From positions 1-64,000 of the forward strand of contig NZ_QPKV01000007.1 of assembly GCF_003339865.1 (NCBI RefSeq): a stretch of DNA of 64,000 bases, read 5' to 3'. Shown one piece after another: positions 25,612 through 34,412 of this stretch (position 1 is the first letter of the stretch; each line of letters opens with the position of its first letter). The position numbers and the translations under genes are program-made. The notes under the pieces are model-generated. The model was given only the letters and a program-made list of their open reading frames with translations, searched no databases and was not told the origin of the DNA. This stretch comes from Pedobacter chinensis (GTDB lineage Bacteria > Bacteroidota > Bacteroidia > Sphingobacteriales > Sphingobacteriaceae).

Positions 25612-26799
25612 ATGCCGAAAAAAATCAATCTAAAGGTTTTTAAAGACTTTGTACAATCAAGCAATTTTGGAGGTTTTCTCCTTTTTTTATGCGTAGTGAT
25701 TTCATTGATAGTAGCAAATACATCACTTGCTCTCCCATTACAAAATTTATTGGATACAAAACTGGGTTATGAAAATGAAGCCATACACCTCAATTATTCC
25801 GTAAGTATGTGGATCAATGACGGATTGATGGCAATCTTTTTTCTGTTGGTAGGTCTGGAAATTAAAAGAGAAATTGTTGAAGGAGAACTTTCTTCTCCCA
25901 AGAAAGCTATTTTGCCTATCCTTGCTGCTATCGGTGGAGCAGTAATACCCGCATTGATTTATGTAAGTTTTAATTCCGGTAGTGAAACAGCTTCCGGCTG
26001 GGGTATTCCTATGGCTACGGATATTGCTTTTGCATTGGCCGTAATTTCGCTGTTAGACAAAAGAGTACCAACCAGTTTAAAAATATTTTTAGCGGCTTTA
26101 GCGATTGTGGATGACTTGATTGCAATTTTAGTCATTGCAATTTTCTATTCATCCGGAATTGAGTTAGGCTATCTAGGCTATGCCGGAATTGGAATGCTAG
26201 TACTGATTTTGATGAACCGTTTTAATGTTAAAAATCCCTATCTATATCTAATACCAGGAGTCTTTATATGGTATTTTGTGCATCATTCTGGCATTCATGC
26301 CACTATAGCAGGTGTACTGGTAGCTATGACCTTGCCAACCAATGATACAGAAGTTGAATCTCCGTTAGAGAAACTAGAACATGCACTTGTAAAACCGGTA
26401 AATTTTCTAATTATTCCCATTTTTGCATTCGCCAATACAAATATTACAATTCATCAGGAAATGATAGAAGGACTGACTTCCCCGTTAGGTTTAGGTATTT
26501 CACTGGGATTAATTTTTGGTAAGCCCATTGGCATTGTTGCAACCTCTTTGATATGTTCTAAGTTAGGGATAGGTCAACTTCCTGCAAACAGTAACCTTAT
26601 TCACATTATTGGCTTAGGATTATTAGCTGGAATAGGTTTTACAATGTCCATATTTATATCTATGCTTTCATTTGACAATCAGGTTTTCATTGAAGAGGCC
26701 AAGCTATCTGTTTTAATAACATCACTCATTGCGGGTATCTTAGGATATGTAATTTTGAATTTATCAAGTAGAAGAAAGGGTAAAAAGACTGAAATTTAA
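25612..26799 (+). CDS. nhaA: NhaA-type Na+/H+ antiporter
   Basis: This 395-residue protein has about twelve membrane helices. The NhaA marks are NDGLMAIFFLLVGLEIKREIVEGELSS, the block GIPMATDIAFALAVISLL, and AIVDDLIAILVIA with the paired aspartates that bind Na+ and H+. GIGFTMSIFISMLSF lies near the end. It exchanges sodium for protons at the inner membrane. The stop lies within a bidirectional terminator hairpin shared with the opposing acr3 gene. Confidence 0.93.
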   Translation: MPKKINLKVFKDFVQSSNFGGFLLFLCVVISLIVANTSLALPLQNLLDTKLGYENEAIHLNYSVSMWINDGLMAIFFLLVGLEIKREIVEGELSSPKKAILPILAAIGGAVIPALIYVSFNSGSETASGWGIPMATDIAFALAVISLLDKRVPTSLKIFLAALAIVDDLIAILVIAIFYSSGIELGYLGYAGIGMLVLILMNRFNVKNPYLYLIPGVFIWYFVHHSGIHATIAGVLVAMTLPTNDTEVESPLEKLEHALVKPVNFLIIPIFAFANTNITIHQEMIEGLTSPLGLGISLGLIFGKPIGIVATSLICSKLGIGQLPANSNLIHIIGLGLLAGIGFTMSIFISMLSFDNQVFIEEAKLSVLITSLIAGILGYVILNLSSRRKGKKTEI

Positions 26800-26815
26800 A
26801 TTCAGTCTTTTTTAC
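26780..26815. terminator. Bidirectional terminator between nhaA and acr3
   Basis: AAAAAGACTGAA (26782-26793) pairs with TTCAGTCTTTTT (26801-26812) around a 7-base A+T loop. It overlaps the last codons of nhaA and the stop of acr3, ending both converging transcripts. Confidence 0.8.
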
Positions 26816-27842
26816 TATAATATTTCTCCTTTAACCATAAACTTGCCCTTACCAATAATATGAGTACAGGAACTTCTACCAGTGGGCCGATAACACCCAC
26901 AAATGCCTGTGGCGAATGAATGCCGAAAATCGATATTGCTACGGCTATTGCCAATTCAAAATTGTTTCCTGTGGCTGTAAATGCGATGGATGCGTTTTTG
27001 TCGTAAGGAACTTTAAGAGATTTATTGATAAAGAAGCTCACGAAAAACATCAACACAAAATAGATGATTAGCGGTATGGCTACTTTTACTACATCCATTG
27101 GTAATTCCAGTATTTTATCGCCTTTCAAGCTGAACATTAATACTATCGTAAACAATAAAGCGTATAAGGTAATTGGCGATATTGCGGGGACGAATTTTCG
27201 GTTATACCATTCTATACCTTTTGATTTTACAAGGAAGTAACGGCTTAAAAAACCTGCCAGGAATGGAATACCTAAATATATCAATACGCTTTCGGTAACA
27301 TCTTTCATGGATACGCTTACATTGAAATTGGCTAATCCTAATTTTGCAGGTAATACGTTGATGAATAACCAAACTAAAAAGCTGTAAGTAAATATCTGGA
27401 AGATGCTATTTAATGCAACTAACATAGCTGTATATTCTCTGTTTGCTTTAGCTAAGTCACTCCAGACGATGACCATGGCAATACATCTTGCCAAACCTAT
27501 AAGAATTAAGCCTGTCATATAATCGGGTTCGTGACGTAAAAACAAAACCGCTAATCCAAACATCAATACCGTGCCGATTACCCAATTGAGCAATAAGGAT
27601 ATGCCAATTACTTTTTTATCTCTAAATGCCTTGGGCAATAAGGAATAATCAACCTTTGCCAAGGGGGGATACATCATCAATATCAATCCTATTGCCAATG
27701 GAATATTGGTAGTACCAACAGATAAGCTGTTGGTTACATTGGAGATATTGGGAAAGAAATGCCCCAAACCCACGCCAATTGCCATTGCAAGGAATATCCA
27801 TAAAGTAAGGTATCTGTCTAAGAATTTTAATTTTGGTTGCAT
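26802..27842 (-). CDS. acr3: ACR3 family arsenite efflux transporter
   Basis: This 346-residue protein has ten predicted membrane helices. The ACR3 marks are PLAIGLILMMYPPLAKVDYSLLP, GLARCIAMVIVWSDLAKANREYTAML with the conserved membrane Cys that binds arsenite, and AFTATGNNFELAIAVAISIFG. It exports As(III) across the inner membrane. It is the last gene of the minus-strand arsenic operon, 2 bases after gcvH. No arsenate reductase gene is seen in the operon. Confidence 0.93.
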   Translation of the reverse strand: MQPKLKFLDRYLTLWIFLAMAIGVGLGHFFPNISNVTNSLSVGTTNIPLAIGLILMMYPPLAKVDYSLLPKAFRDKKVIGISLLLNWVIGTVLMFGLAVLFLRHEPDYMTGLILIGLARCIAMVIVWSDLAKANREYTAMLVALNSIFQIFTYSFLVWLFINVLPAKLGLANFNVSVSMKDVTESVLIYLGIPFLAGFLSRYFLVKSKGIEWYNRKFVPAISPITLYALLFTIVLMFSLKGDKILELPMDVVKVAIPLIIYFVLMFFVSFFINKSLKVPYDKNASIAFTATGNNFELAIAVAISIFGIHSPQAFVGVIGPLVEVPVLILLVRASLWLKEKYYSKKD

Positions 27843-27844
27843 GG

Positions 27845-28222
27845 CTAATTTGTAAGTTCTTTATATTGGTTTGATGTCAATAAATCTTCTAATTCTGTAA
27901 TGTCTTTTATTTCAATTTTAATCAGCCAACCGTCTTTATAAGGATTGTCGTTTATGAGTGTGGGTGCTTTCAAAAGTAGTTCGTTCGTTTCAGTGATTTT
28001 ACCCGAAACAGGCATAAATAAATCACTGACCGTTTTAACTGCTTCAACAGAGCCGAATACTTCGTCCTGCTGAAAACTATATCCAACGTTTGGTAAATCC
28101 GCATATACGATTTCGCCCAATTCACTTTGCGCAAATTCTGTAATGCCTATTGTACCTGTGTTGTCCTGTATGCTTATCCAGGTATGTTCTTTTGAATACT
28201 TTCTATCGGTTGGAAATTCCAT
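27845..28222 (-). CDS. gcvH: GcvH-like lipoyl protein in an arsenic operon
   Basis: This 125-residue protein has the H-protein fold: KYSKEHTWISIQDNTGTIGITEFAQSELGEIVYADLPNVG and VFGSVEAVKTVSDLFMPVSGKI, where the Lys of EAVKTVSD is the lipoylation site. Normally it shuttles aminomethyl groups in glycine cleavage. Here no gcvT or gcvP is nearby and the gene sits between a phosphoesterase and acr3. A dithiol lipoyl group binds arsenite well, so a resistance role is plausible but unproven. Confidence 0.85.
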   Translation of the reverse strand: MEFPTDRKYSKEHTWISIQDNTGTIGITEFAQSELGEIVYADLPNVGYSFQQDEVFGSVEAVKTVSDLFMPVSGKITETNELLLKAPTLINDNPYKDGWLIKIEIKDITELEDLLTSNQYKELTN

Positions 28223-28238
28223 TTTTATAAATTTTAGA

Positions 28239-29012
28239 TTAGTAACCTCTTCTTAAATTTTCTGCGTATTCGTTTGGTAAAATGCTTTCTTCAACTGCTT
28301 TTGCAGCCCTTTCAATATCATAATCAAAGCGTATAAATTCTACACTGATACTATCTTTATCCAACACAGAACTGTTTTCATTAATCGTAAGCATTACATA
28401 ACCGCCTCTTACATCGCTGTCCTTCGGTTTACCAACCGAACCGATATTAATGGCGTGTCGGAAATGATTTTGACCGTCAATACCCGAATTTAAAACTCTG
28501 TGATAAGGTTTGTGTGTGTGTCCGAAGCACATAATGTCTGCATCGGCTTGCTCCATAATGCGAAGCATACTTTTTTCCTCACGGTCTTCAAAAAGATATT
28601 CGTTTATTTTTCTCGGACTTCCGTGTACCAACAGCAAATTCAATTTATCTTCATTCAGTTGAAATTCTACTTTGATATGGGCTGGAAGTGTACGCAAATA
28701 CGCTCTTTCTTCATCTTTCATCAAAGAATTTGTGAATGAAATAGAAATATTTCCGTTATCTTTTTCACTGTCTGTTTTGTAGGCACAACCGCATTCGTTG
28801 CTCATTCTGCCAATGCCAAAATCGTAATTTCCGGCAATGGTTGGTATTCTCCTTTTACGGATTTCGTTTACCACTTCGTTTGGCCAAATATTATAGCCCA
28901 CCAAATCGCCCAAACAATAAATACTGTCTGGTTTTCTTTTTTCAACATCTTCAAAAAATGCTTCTAATGCAGGTAAATTGGCGTGAATATCACTGAATAA
29001 TGCTATTTTCAT
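28239..29012 (-). CDS. Calcineurin-like metallophosphoesterase in an arsenic operon
   Basis: This 257-residue enzyme has the full metal-binding set of the YfcE-type family: ALFSDIHANLPAL (D and H), CLGDLVGYN, AGNYDFG, LLVHGSPRK and CFGHTHKPYHR, followed by NIGSVGKPKDSD. Substrate unknown. It is 16 bases upstream of gcvH and 43 bases after chrA in the same direction, so probably co-transcribed and As/Cr-induced. Confidence 0.88.
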   Translation of the reverse strand: MKIALFSDIHANLPALEAFFEDVEKRKPDSIYCLGDLVGYNIWPNEVVNEIRKRRIPTIAGNYDFGIGRMSNECGCAYKTDSEKDNGNISISFTNSLMKDEERAYLRTLPAHIKVEFQLNEDKLNLLLVHGSPRKINEYLFEDREEKSMLRIMEQADADIMCFGHTHKPYHRVLNSGIDGQNHFRHAINIGSVGKPKDSDVRGGYVMLTINENSSVLDKDSISVEFIRFDYDIERAAKAVEESILPNEYAENLRRGY

Positions 29013-29055
29013 TTTGTCTAATTTTTATTGTTTAAATATTTTGTTTAAGATAACT

Positions 29056-30183
29056 TTAGATAAGATTAAATAAATACCCTAATAATGCTCCTCCAATAAC
29101 CACAAAGGCACTATTTATTTTTTTGAATTTGAAAACTACGATCGCACTTATCATTGCAATTAATATCGTCCGCCAATCAGTAATAGTTTCTTTGCCAATT
29201 GTAAGACAAATAGCGGCTATGATTGCAACAGATGCCACATTGACCGCATCGAGAAAAATGGACAGTCCTTTAGATTGGCGCATTTTTTTCATCAAGGGAT
29301 TTAGCAATGCTACTAAAATAAACGACGGCAGAAAAATAGCAATCGTAGAAATAACTGCTCCGGATAGTCCGTTGATTTGATAGCCAATAAACGTAACTGA
29401 AGAAAAAACAGGACCTGGGGTAAACTGTCCAACAGCAATAGCATCCATTAATTGCTGCCGGGTGAGTAAGCCCGTTGCAACTAATTCCGTATCTAAAAAG
29501 GCGAAAAGAACATAACCGCTTCCGTAGAGGATAGCACCAATTTTCAGGAATATCCAAAATAATTTGGTATTTGTTTCAGACAGTAAGGGGCTTTGTGCGA
29601 TTTGTAAGAATGCGAGCGGGATAAAACTTTGGAGCGTATTTTTTGTATCCTGAAGGTAATACAAGGCCATTGCCAGCAATCCCGCTCCAAACATCAAATA
29701 GATTTCACTAATGCCGAATAATGACAGTACCAAAACAAGAATACCTACAACCGCCAAGAATGTGGACTTGACAGATTTCTTTGCTAATGGAAAAACAGCT
29801 CCTATGATAATAGCGATGATTGCAGGTTTGATACCGTAAATAAAGGGCTGTACTTCGGGCAATTGTCCGTATTGCTGATACAACCATGCAAATATCCCGG
29901 TAATGAAAACCGCAGGTAAAATAAAGCATAACCCTGCAAAGATTAATCCTTTCCAACCGCCTTTGTCATAGCCGATGTGTATCGCCATTTCTGTACTGTT
30001 GGGGCCAGGAATGAGATTAGTAGCTCCCAACAAATCCAAAAAATGCTGTTCGCTCATCCATTTCTTTTTGACAACAACTTCCTGCTGCATCATAGCAATA
30101 TGAACCGCGGGACCTCCAAAACCAATAAAACCGAGCTTGAGAAAGAGCTTGGCAATTTCCTTTATTTGAATATCACGCTCCAT
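29056..30183 (-). CDS. chrA: ChrA chromate efflux transporter
   Basis: This 375-residue protein is a two-half CHR transporter with about ten helices. The N half has FLKLGFIGFGGPAVHIAMMQQEVV and LIPGPNSTEMAIHIGY, and the C half repeats the plan with GSGYVLFAFLDTELV and VGQFTPGPVFSSVTFIGY. It exports chromate driven by membrane potential. Its start overlaps the end of the DoxX gene by 11 bases. Confidence 0.92.
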   Translation of the reverse strand: MERDIQIKEIAKLFLKLGFIGFGGPAVHIAMMQQEVVVKKKWMSEQHFLDLLGATNLIPGPNSTEMAIHIGYDKGGWKGLIFAGLCFILPAVFITGIFAWLYQQYGQLPEVQPFIYGIKPAIIAIIIGAVFPLAKKSVKSTFLAVVGILVLVLSLFGISEIYLMFGAGLLAMALYYLQDTKNTLQSFIPLAFLQIAQSPLLSETNTKLFWIFLKIGAILYGSGYVLFAFLDTELVATGLLTRQQLMDAIAVGQFTPGPVFSSVTFIGYQINGLSGAVISTIAIFLPSFILVALLNPLMKKMRQSKGLSIFLDAVNVASVAIIAAICLTIGKETITDWRTILIAMISAIVVFKFKKINSAFVVIGGALLGYLFNLI

Positions 30184-30604
30184 TTCTCATTACGATTTTA
30201 TCAATAGACCAATTACCTCCACCTTTGATTAACAAAAACATACTTCCCAAAAGCATCGCCCAATCCGTACGGCTGCCGTGCAGCAATTCCCAAATACCCT
30301 CATTAGCCAAAATAGATGTTTTGGTCGTGGCAATGGCAACAAGCATAATGATGATGAGCGGAATACTTGCTAACCTTGTAAGCAACCCGAGCAAAATAAG
30401 TGCTCCGCAAAGGATTTCAAATATGCCTACAAAACTTCCAAGAAATTCAGGAGATGGCAAGCCAATTTTTTCAAACCGCCCGGCTCCCCGAAAAGCAGGA
30501 AACAGCAATTTTTGAATGCCCTCCGATAAAAAAACACCTCCAACAATCAGTCGGATTATGATTGTTGTCTTTGAATTATCTGTATGAATGATTTTTGAAA
30601 ACAT
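30173..30604 (-). CDS. DoxX family membrane protein
   Basis: This 143-residue protein has four helices with RLIVGGVFLSEGIQKLLFP, GRFEKIGLPSPEFLGSFVGIFEI and GALILLGLLTRLASIPLII, typical of DoxX. Family members are linked to thiol or redox-active membrane reactions. It lies in the arsenic/chromate operon between the DUF6428 gene (12 bases upstream) and chrA (overlapping). Confidence 0.88.
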   Translation of the reverse strand: MFSKIIHTDNSKTTIIIRLIVGGVFLSEGIQKLLFPAFRGAGRFEKIGLPSPEFLGSFVGIFEILCGALILLGLLTRLASIPLIIIMLVAIATTKTSILANEGIWELLHGSRTDWAMLLGSMFLLIKGGGNWSIDKIVMRNGA

Positions 30605-30616
30605 AAAAATTCAATT

Positions 30617-31090
30617 TTAACAACATCCGCCACCTGGAGTACAAGCATTAGCATTATTTACAGGCAGTTCCGCCAAATTTTTCTTTACTTTTTCGGAAGG
30701 AATACCGCAGGCATCTTGAGCCAAACAAGCTGTTGTTTTATTTTTCAGTACAAATGTCTCTCCGTTGAAATCCAAATCATACTTACCAATCGTTTCGCTT
30801 TGGTATTCCACTTCAATTTCCGCATCTTCTATGCCCAATTTTTCTTCGGATAGCTTGATGATGTTTAATAGCTTAGCTGGCTTTAATTTGTGCTCGAAAT
30901 CGTCTGCATTCCATAATTGGAAGTTTACAACTTTTTCCGAACGGATTACGCCACCACAGTCTATAAAGTTTTTAGTAATTTGTCCCACTTCGGTAACGTG
31001 GAAATGTTCTGGAACTAAGGTTCCGTTTTCTAATTGAAATCCAACATTTACTAATGTTGGCAGGATTTCTTTAATTTTTGATAGCTTCAT
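30617..31090 (-). CDS. DUF6428 Cys-rich arsenic-operon protein
   Basis: This 157-residue protein has a beta-rich body (LENGTLVPEHFHVTEVGQI, FIDCGGVIRSEKVVNFQLW, AEIEVEYQSETIGKYDLDFNG) and a Cys-rich tail: TTACLAQDACGIP and, at the very end, CTPGGGCC. This pattern is seen in arsenic operons of Bacteroidota. The tail could bind As(III), which would make it a carrier or buffer; this is inference. It is the first gene after arsR, with its own operator copy upstream. Confidence 0.75.
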   Translation of the reverse strand: MKLSKIKEILPTLVNVGFQLENGTLVPEHFHVTEVGQITKNFIDCGGVIRSEKVVNFQLWNADDFEHKLKPAKLLNIIKLSEEKLGIEDAEIEVEYQSETIGKYDLDFNGETFVLKNKTTACLAQDACGIPSEKVKKNLAELPVNNANACTPGGGCC

Positions 31091-31117
31091 ATTTCTGATA
31101 TTAACTCAATAAATGTT

Positions 31118-31135
31118 ATATTGCAATGTTACGAT
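31118..31135. promoter_or_regulatory. Putative ArsR operator, copy 2
   Basis: ATATTGCAATGTTACGAT differs from the copy upstream of arsR by two bases. It lies 28 bases before the DUF6428 ATG at 31090, in the arsR-DUF6428 gap. Confidence 0.6.
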
Positions 31136-31155
31136 GATTTGGTGTTAAAAAAAGC

Positions 31156-31485
31156 TTAACAGCATTCTTTACTATTTACATTCTCGACAAAAAAGCTATT
31201 GAGTTCCTTCTTAATCTCATTCCAGACTGTTTCATTAATACAGTAACATACACTAGTTCCTTCTATATTTCCTTTAATGATACCAATATTTTTCAGCTCT
31301 TTCAAGTGTTGTGAAATTGTCGCTTGTGCCAATCCCAATTCTTCTACAAGATCATTACAGATGCAGGCATTTTGTTTAATGATATGTTGCAGTATAGCTA
31401 TACGGGCAGGATGAGCCAGTGCCTTTAAAATACTAGCTAAATGGTTCTGCTGTTCTGTAAAAATTTCGGTTTTTGTGACACCCAT
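31156..31485 (-). CDS. arsR: ArsR family metalloregulator
   Basis: This 109-residue winged-helix repressor contains LKALAHPARIAILQHIIKQNACICNDLVEELGLAQATISQHLKEL. The CIC pair lies at the position where ArsR-type sensors bind As(III), and the recognition helix follows. The C-terminus ends in NSKECC, two more possible thiol ligands. It heads the seven-gene minus-strand operon and is expected to repress it until arsenite binds. Confidence 0.9.
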   Translation of the reverse strand: MGVTKTEIFTEQQNHLASILKALAHPARIAILQHIIKQNACICNDLVEELGLAQATISQHLKELKNIGIIKGNIEGTSVCYCINETVWNEIKKELNSFFVENVNSKECC

Positions 31486-31504
31486 CAGTTTTATAAAAAT
31501 AAAT

Positions 31505-31522
31505 ATATCGCAATATTACGAT
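31505..31522. promoter_or_regulatory. Putative ArsR operator, copy 1
   Basis: ATATCGCAATATTACGAT is an imperfect palindrome (TATCG...CGATA) 20 bases before the arsR ATG at 31485. A near-identical site lies before the next gene. Confidence 0.6.
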
Positions 31523-31533
31523 AATAAATTTAA

Positions 31534-31565
31534 ACAGCAATAATTTTAAAAAAAATTATTGCTGT
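31534..31565 (-). terminator. Terminator of the SulP gene
   Basis: ACAGCAATAATTTT pairs perfectly over 14 bp with AAAATTATTGCTGT around a 4-A loop, about 32 bases after the SulP stop on the minus strand. It separates SulP from the arsenic operon. Confidence 0.7.
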
Positions 31566-31596
31566 AGTTGTAATATTAAACTTGGGTATTCCGATG

Positions 31597-33132
31597 CTAT
31601 TTATTAGTCATTACTTTGTAGGTAGGATCTTCAATAATATTCACATCAATAACTGTTTCTGCATTTTTAAGTAATTGCCTGCAATCTTGGCTTAAATGAC
31701 GTAAATGTAGTTTTTTACCTTCCTTGTGATACTTCTCCGTAATTTTATTTAAAGCTTCAATAGCAGACATATCAACTACTTTACTTTCCTTAAAATCAAT
31801 TACAACTTCATTCGGGTCATTTAGTAAGTCAAATTTTTCAATAAATGCGGCAGTAGAACCAAAGAAGAGCGGCCCAAAAATTTCGTAATGCTTTACACCA
31901 TCTTCATCTACATATTTTCTTGCACGTATTCTTTTAGCACTCTCCCAGGCAAATACTAGAGCCGAAATGACTACACCAATCAAAACCGCTAAAGCTAAGT
32001 TGTGCAATACTATGGTTATAACTGCTACCAACATACCAATAAAAATATCGTGACGAGGCATTTTATTAATAATTCGAAAGCTGACCCACTCAAATGTGCC
32101 TATAGCTACCATCATCATCACCCCGACTAATGCCGCCATTGGAATTTGCTCGATTACAGGACCTGCAACCAGAATGATTAATAAAATTGCTATAGCTGCA
32201 ACTATTGCAGAAAGTCTGGCTCTTCCTCCAGCTCCGATATTCACTAAAGTTTGGGCAACCATTGCACATCCACCCATTCCGCCGAAGAAACCGTTGGTGA
32301 TATTGGCTATACCTTGCGCCGCAGTCTCACGGTTAGATTGTCCTTTTGTGCTGGTTATTTCATCAACCATATTAAGCGTTAACAGACTTTCAATCAATCC
32401 AACCCCTGCCATTACCAAGGCATAAGGGAAAATAATTTCCAATGTTTCCAGACTAAAAGGAATAGCAGGGATATGAAATGAAGGTAAAGAACCTCCTACA
32501 GAGGCGATATCAATTACTTTTTTAGTATCGATGCCGAAAAAATATACAATACCAAAGACAACTATTATTGCTACTAAAGATGCAGGAACTGCCTTTGTAA
32601 ATTTTGGCAATATAAATACGATGGCTATAGTTAGTAATGTCAGTCCAGCCATTAGATAAAGCGCCGGCCCCTGCATCCAACCTTCTATCCCGTTTTCTAC
32701 AACTTTAAATTGAGCTACCTGTGCCATGAAAATGATTACTGCAAGACCGTTTAAAAAACCATACATTACTGGTTGTGGGATCAGGCGGACAAATTTACCC
32801 AGTTTAAAAATTCCTACTGAAAATTGCAGTACACCTGCTAATATAACCGCAGCAAATAGATATTCCACACCGTGTGATGCTGCCAATGCGATAAGTACTA
32901 CTACCGTTGCTCCGGCTCCCCCAGAAACCATTCCGGGTCTGCCTCCCAAAATTGCAGTAACAATACCCATTAAAAAAGCTGCATAAAGCCCTGTCAAAGG
33001 CGAAAGCCCTGCCAGAATAGCAAAGGATAAAGACTCAGGTATCATGGTCATAGCCACCGCAAGACCCGCAAGAATTTCGTTTTTGTAATTAATTTTCTGT
33101 TTGAAATCAAACAAATTGATAATTTTCTGCAT
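31597..33132 (-). CDS. SulP family anion transporter with STAS domain
   Basis: This 511-residue protein has 10-14 membrane helices with EILAGLAVAMTMIPESLSFAILAGLSPLTGLYAAF and GRPGMVSGGAGATVVV, typical of SulP. A C-terminal STAS domain covers about 420-505 (EVVIDFKESKVVDMSAIEALNKITEKY). Substrates in the family include sulfate, bicarbonate and other oxyanions. Next to arsenic and chromate genes a sulfate role is plausible, since chromate enters by sulfate systems, but the substrate is not readable. Confidence 0.9.
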   Translation of the reverse strand: MQKIINLFDFKQKINYKNEILAGLAVAMTMIPESLSFAILAGLSPLTGLYAAFLMGIVTAILGGRPGMVSGGAGATVVVLIALAASHGVEYLFAAVILAGVLQFSVGIFKLGKFVRLIPQPVMYGFLNGLAVIIFMAQVAQFKVVENGIEGWMQGPALYLMAGLTLLTIAIVFILPKFTKAVPASLVAIIVVFGIVYFFGIDTKKVIDIASVGGSLPSFHIPAIPFSLETLEIIFPYALVMAGVGLIESLLTLNMVDEITSTKGQSNRETAAQGIANITNGFFGGMGGCAMVAQTLVNIGAGGRARLSAIVAAIAILLIILVAGPVIEQIPMAALVGVMMMVAIGTFEWVSFRIINKMPRHDIFIGMLVAVITIVLHNLALAVLIGVVISALVFAWESAKRIRARKYVDEDGVKHYEIFGPLFFGSTAAFIEKFDLLNDPNEVVIDFKESKVVDMSAIEALNKITEKYHKEGKKLHLRHLSQDCRQLLKNAETVIDVNIIEDPTYKVMTNK

Positions 33133-33602
33133 AAAAATTTATGTTTAAAGTGGTAAAAATGTAAATAGAAAAGTTTGTACACGAAAGCAAAACCTTCGGG
33201 TACGACAGAGAAGCCAATAAATTAAAATTGGGAAATATAACAGTTAGCCTAAGATCAAGGCGGAGTAACTTGGGATGATATTTGTACTGTTCTTTTCATT
33301 GAGTGGTGCAAAAGTACAATTTATAGTTATTGTACACAATTTAACACCAAAAAAACTAAAAAAAATTGTTTTACAACACAGAATCTTTTCTTTGATGGCT
33401 ATGTGAAAAGAAATCGTTACTAAATACAACAAATGGGATAATGAATATCCCACGCAAAAACTCGCAACCTGTTTGGTAAAATGTAAGGAAAGGTAATTGT
33501 GAAATGGTACATTTTAACAAAGGGGTTGCATCCGCTTTAAACCGCAAAAATGCGTTTCCGACCGAAGCGAGGAATTGCATTTTTGCCCGCCGATTTAGGC
33601 TT
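33133..33602. other. Non-coding gap between SulP and the PRTRC cassette
   Basis: No convincing gene. It holds the SulP -7 box and, at 33544-33553 and 33577-33586, the inverted repeat GCAAAAATGC / GCATTTTTGC with a 23-base spacer, just beyond the stop of the PRTRC ThiF gene. That repeat lacks a T-run and may be an mRNA end structure. Confidence 0.5.
33309..33316 (-). promoter_or_regulatory. Putative -7 box of the SulP promoter
   Basis: TACTTTTG on the minus strand fits TAnnTTTG. A weaker ATTG about 20 bases upstream could serve as the -33 box. The leader to the SulP ATG would be about 170 bases. Confidence 0.4.
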
Positions 33603-34412
33603 TTAGGCAACTTTTATCGGGTGGGTGCGGAAATCTTTCAGATTGTGAAAAAATCCTTTGTATTCGGTCATTCCCCTGCGAAACAAGTTCCATAGCAAAG
33701 AACAACCCATTTGGGTCAATGATGAATTGATAAACAAATCTTGGTGTTCCAATGCTTCGGCAAGTGAGCAACTTGGCGTGTTATCCTCTTGTTCGGATTG
33801 CTTCAGCAATTCGCCAAACTCATCAGTAACAAATGGCAGGCTTGCCACTGTTTGGTATTTCTCTGAATTGGGTTGCTTTATCTCTCCGATAGTAGATAGT
33901 ATTACTTGTCCTGTATCTTGGCTATTGCCAAAATCCAACCAATATTTTGGCACATCTTGATAGTATCTGCGATAGCTTATTTCTTTAAGAATTTCAGCAA
34001 CGCCAAACCTCGCCTGTACATTATCCACGCACGTAATAGTAATGATTGCCCTTGCGTCTTCGGGCAATCTGCCGAACTTATCCTTTTCAAATTTTACTGT
34101 TTTAGCTTTCCAATTTGTACCTGCCCAACGGTTGCAACGATTGATTAAAGCAACGGATTTGTATAATCCTGTTTCACTTTCTGCAAAACGCTGTCTGCCC
34201 AAATTGGCACTCATGATAACATCATCATCCCAAAGGCGGACTTGCAACCCTGCGTGTCCTAATGCTATCAAACTTTCGTTTATTTCCATTAAGGCGGTCA
34301 ATACTTTTGAGCCTGTACCACCTCCTCCGATAAGGTTTACCGAAATCGGATTGGTAGGATTGAGTAAATAGTTGTCCGTAAAATGAACTGCTGTTTTTGT
34401 CGTATTCATCAC
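33603..34412 (-). CDS. PRTRC system ThiF/E1-like protein
   Basis: This 269-residue E1-like protein has the nucleotide-binding start VNLIGGGGTGSKVLTALMEINESL, then RLWDDDVIMSANLGRQRF with the Asp and Arg residues used for adenylation, and TCVDNVQARF. It lies last in the minus-strand PRTRC cassette and overlaps PRTRC B by 4 bases. PRTRC stands for ParB-related, ThiF-related cassette. The likely activation target is the Ubl-like protein C of the same cassette. Confidence 0.9.
   Translation of the reverse strand: MMNTTKTAVHFTDNYLLNPTNPISVNLIGGGGTGSKVLTALMEINESLIALGHAGLQVRLWDDDVIMSANLGRQRFAESETGLYKSVALINRCNRWAGTNWKAKTVKFEKDKFGRLPEDARAIITITCVDNVQARFGVAEILKEISYRRYYQDVPKYWLDFGNSQDTGQVILSTIGEIKQPNSEKYQTVASLPFVTDEFGELLKQSEQEDNTPSCSLAEALEHQDLFINSSLTQMGCSLLWNLFRRGMTEYKGFFHNLKDFRTHPIKVA

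Noticed and set aside
27845..28222. GcvH as part of a glycine cleavage operon
   Set aside because: No gcvT or gcvP genes are nearby. The gene is packed between the phosphoesterase and acr3.
33504..33695. Small plus-strand gene after the PRTRC ThiF gene
   Set aside because: It overlaps the ThiF 3' end and the inverted repeat, with a biased composition. It looks like a shadow frame.
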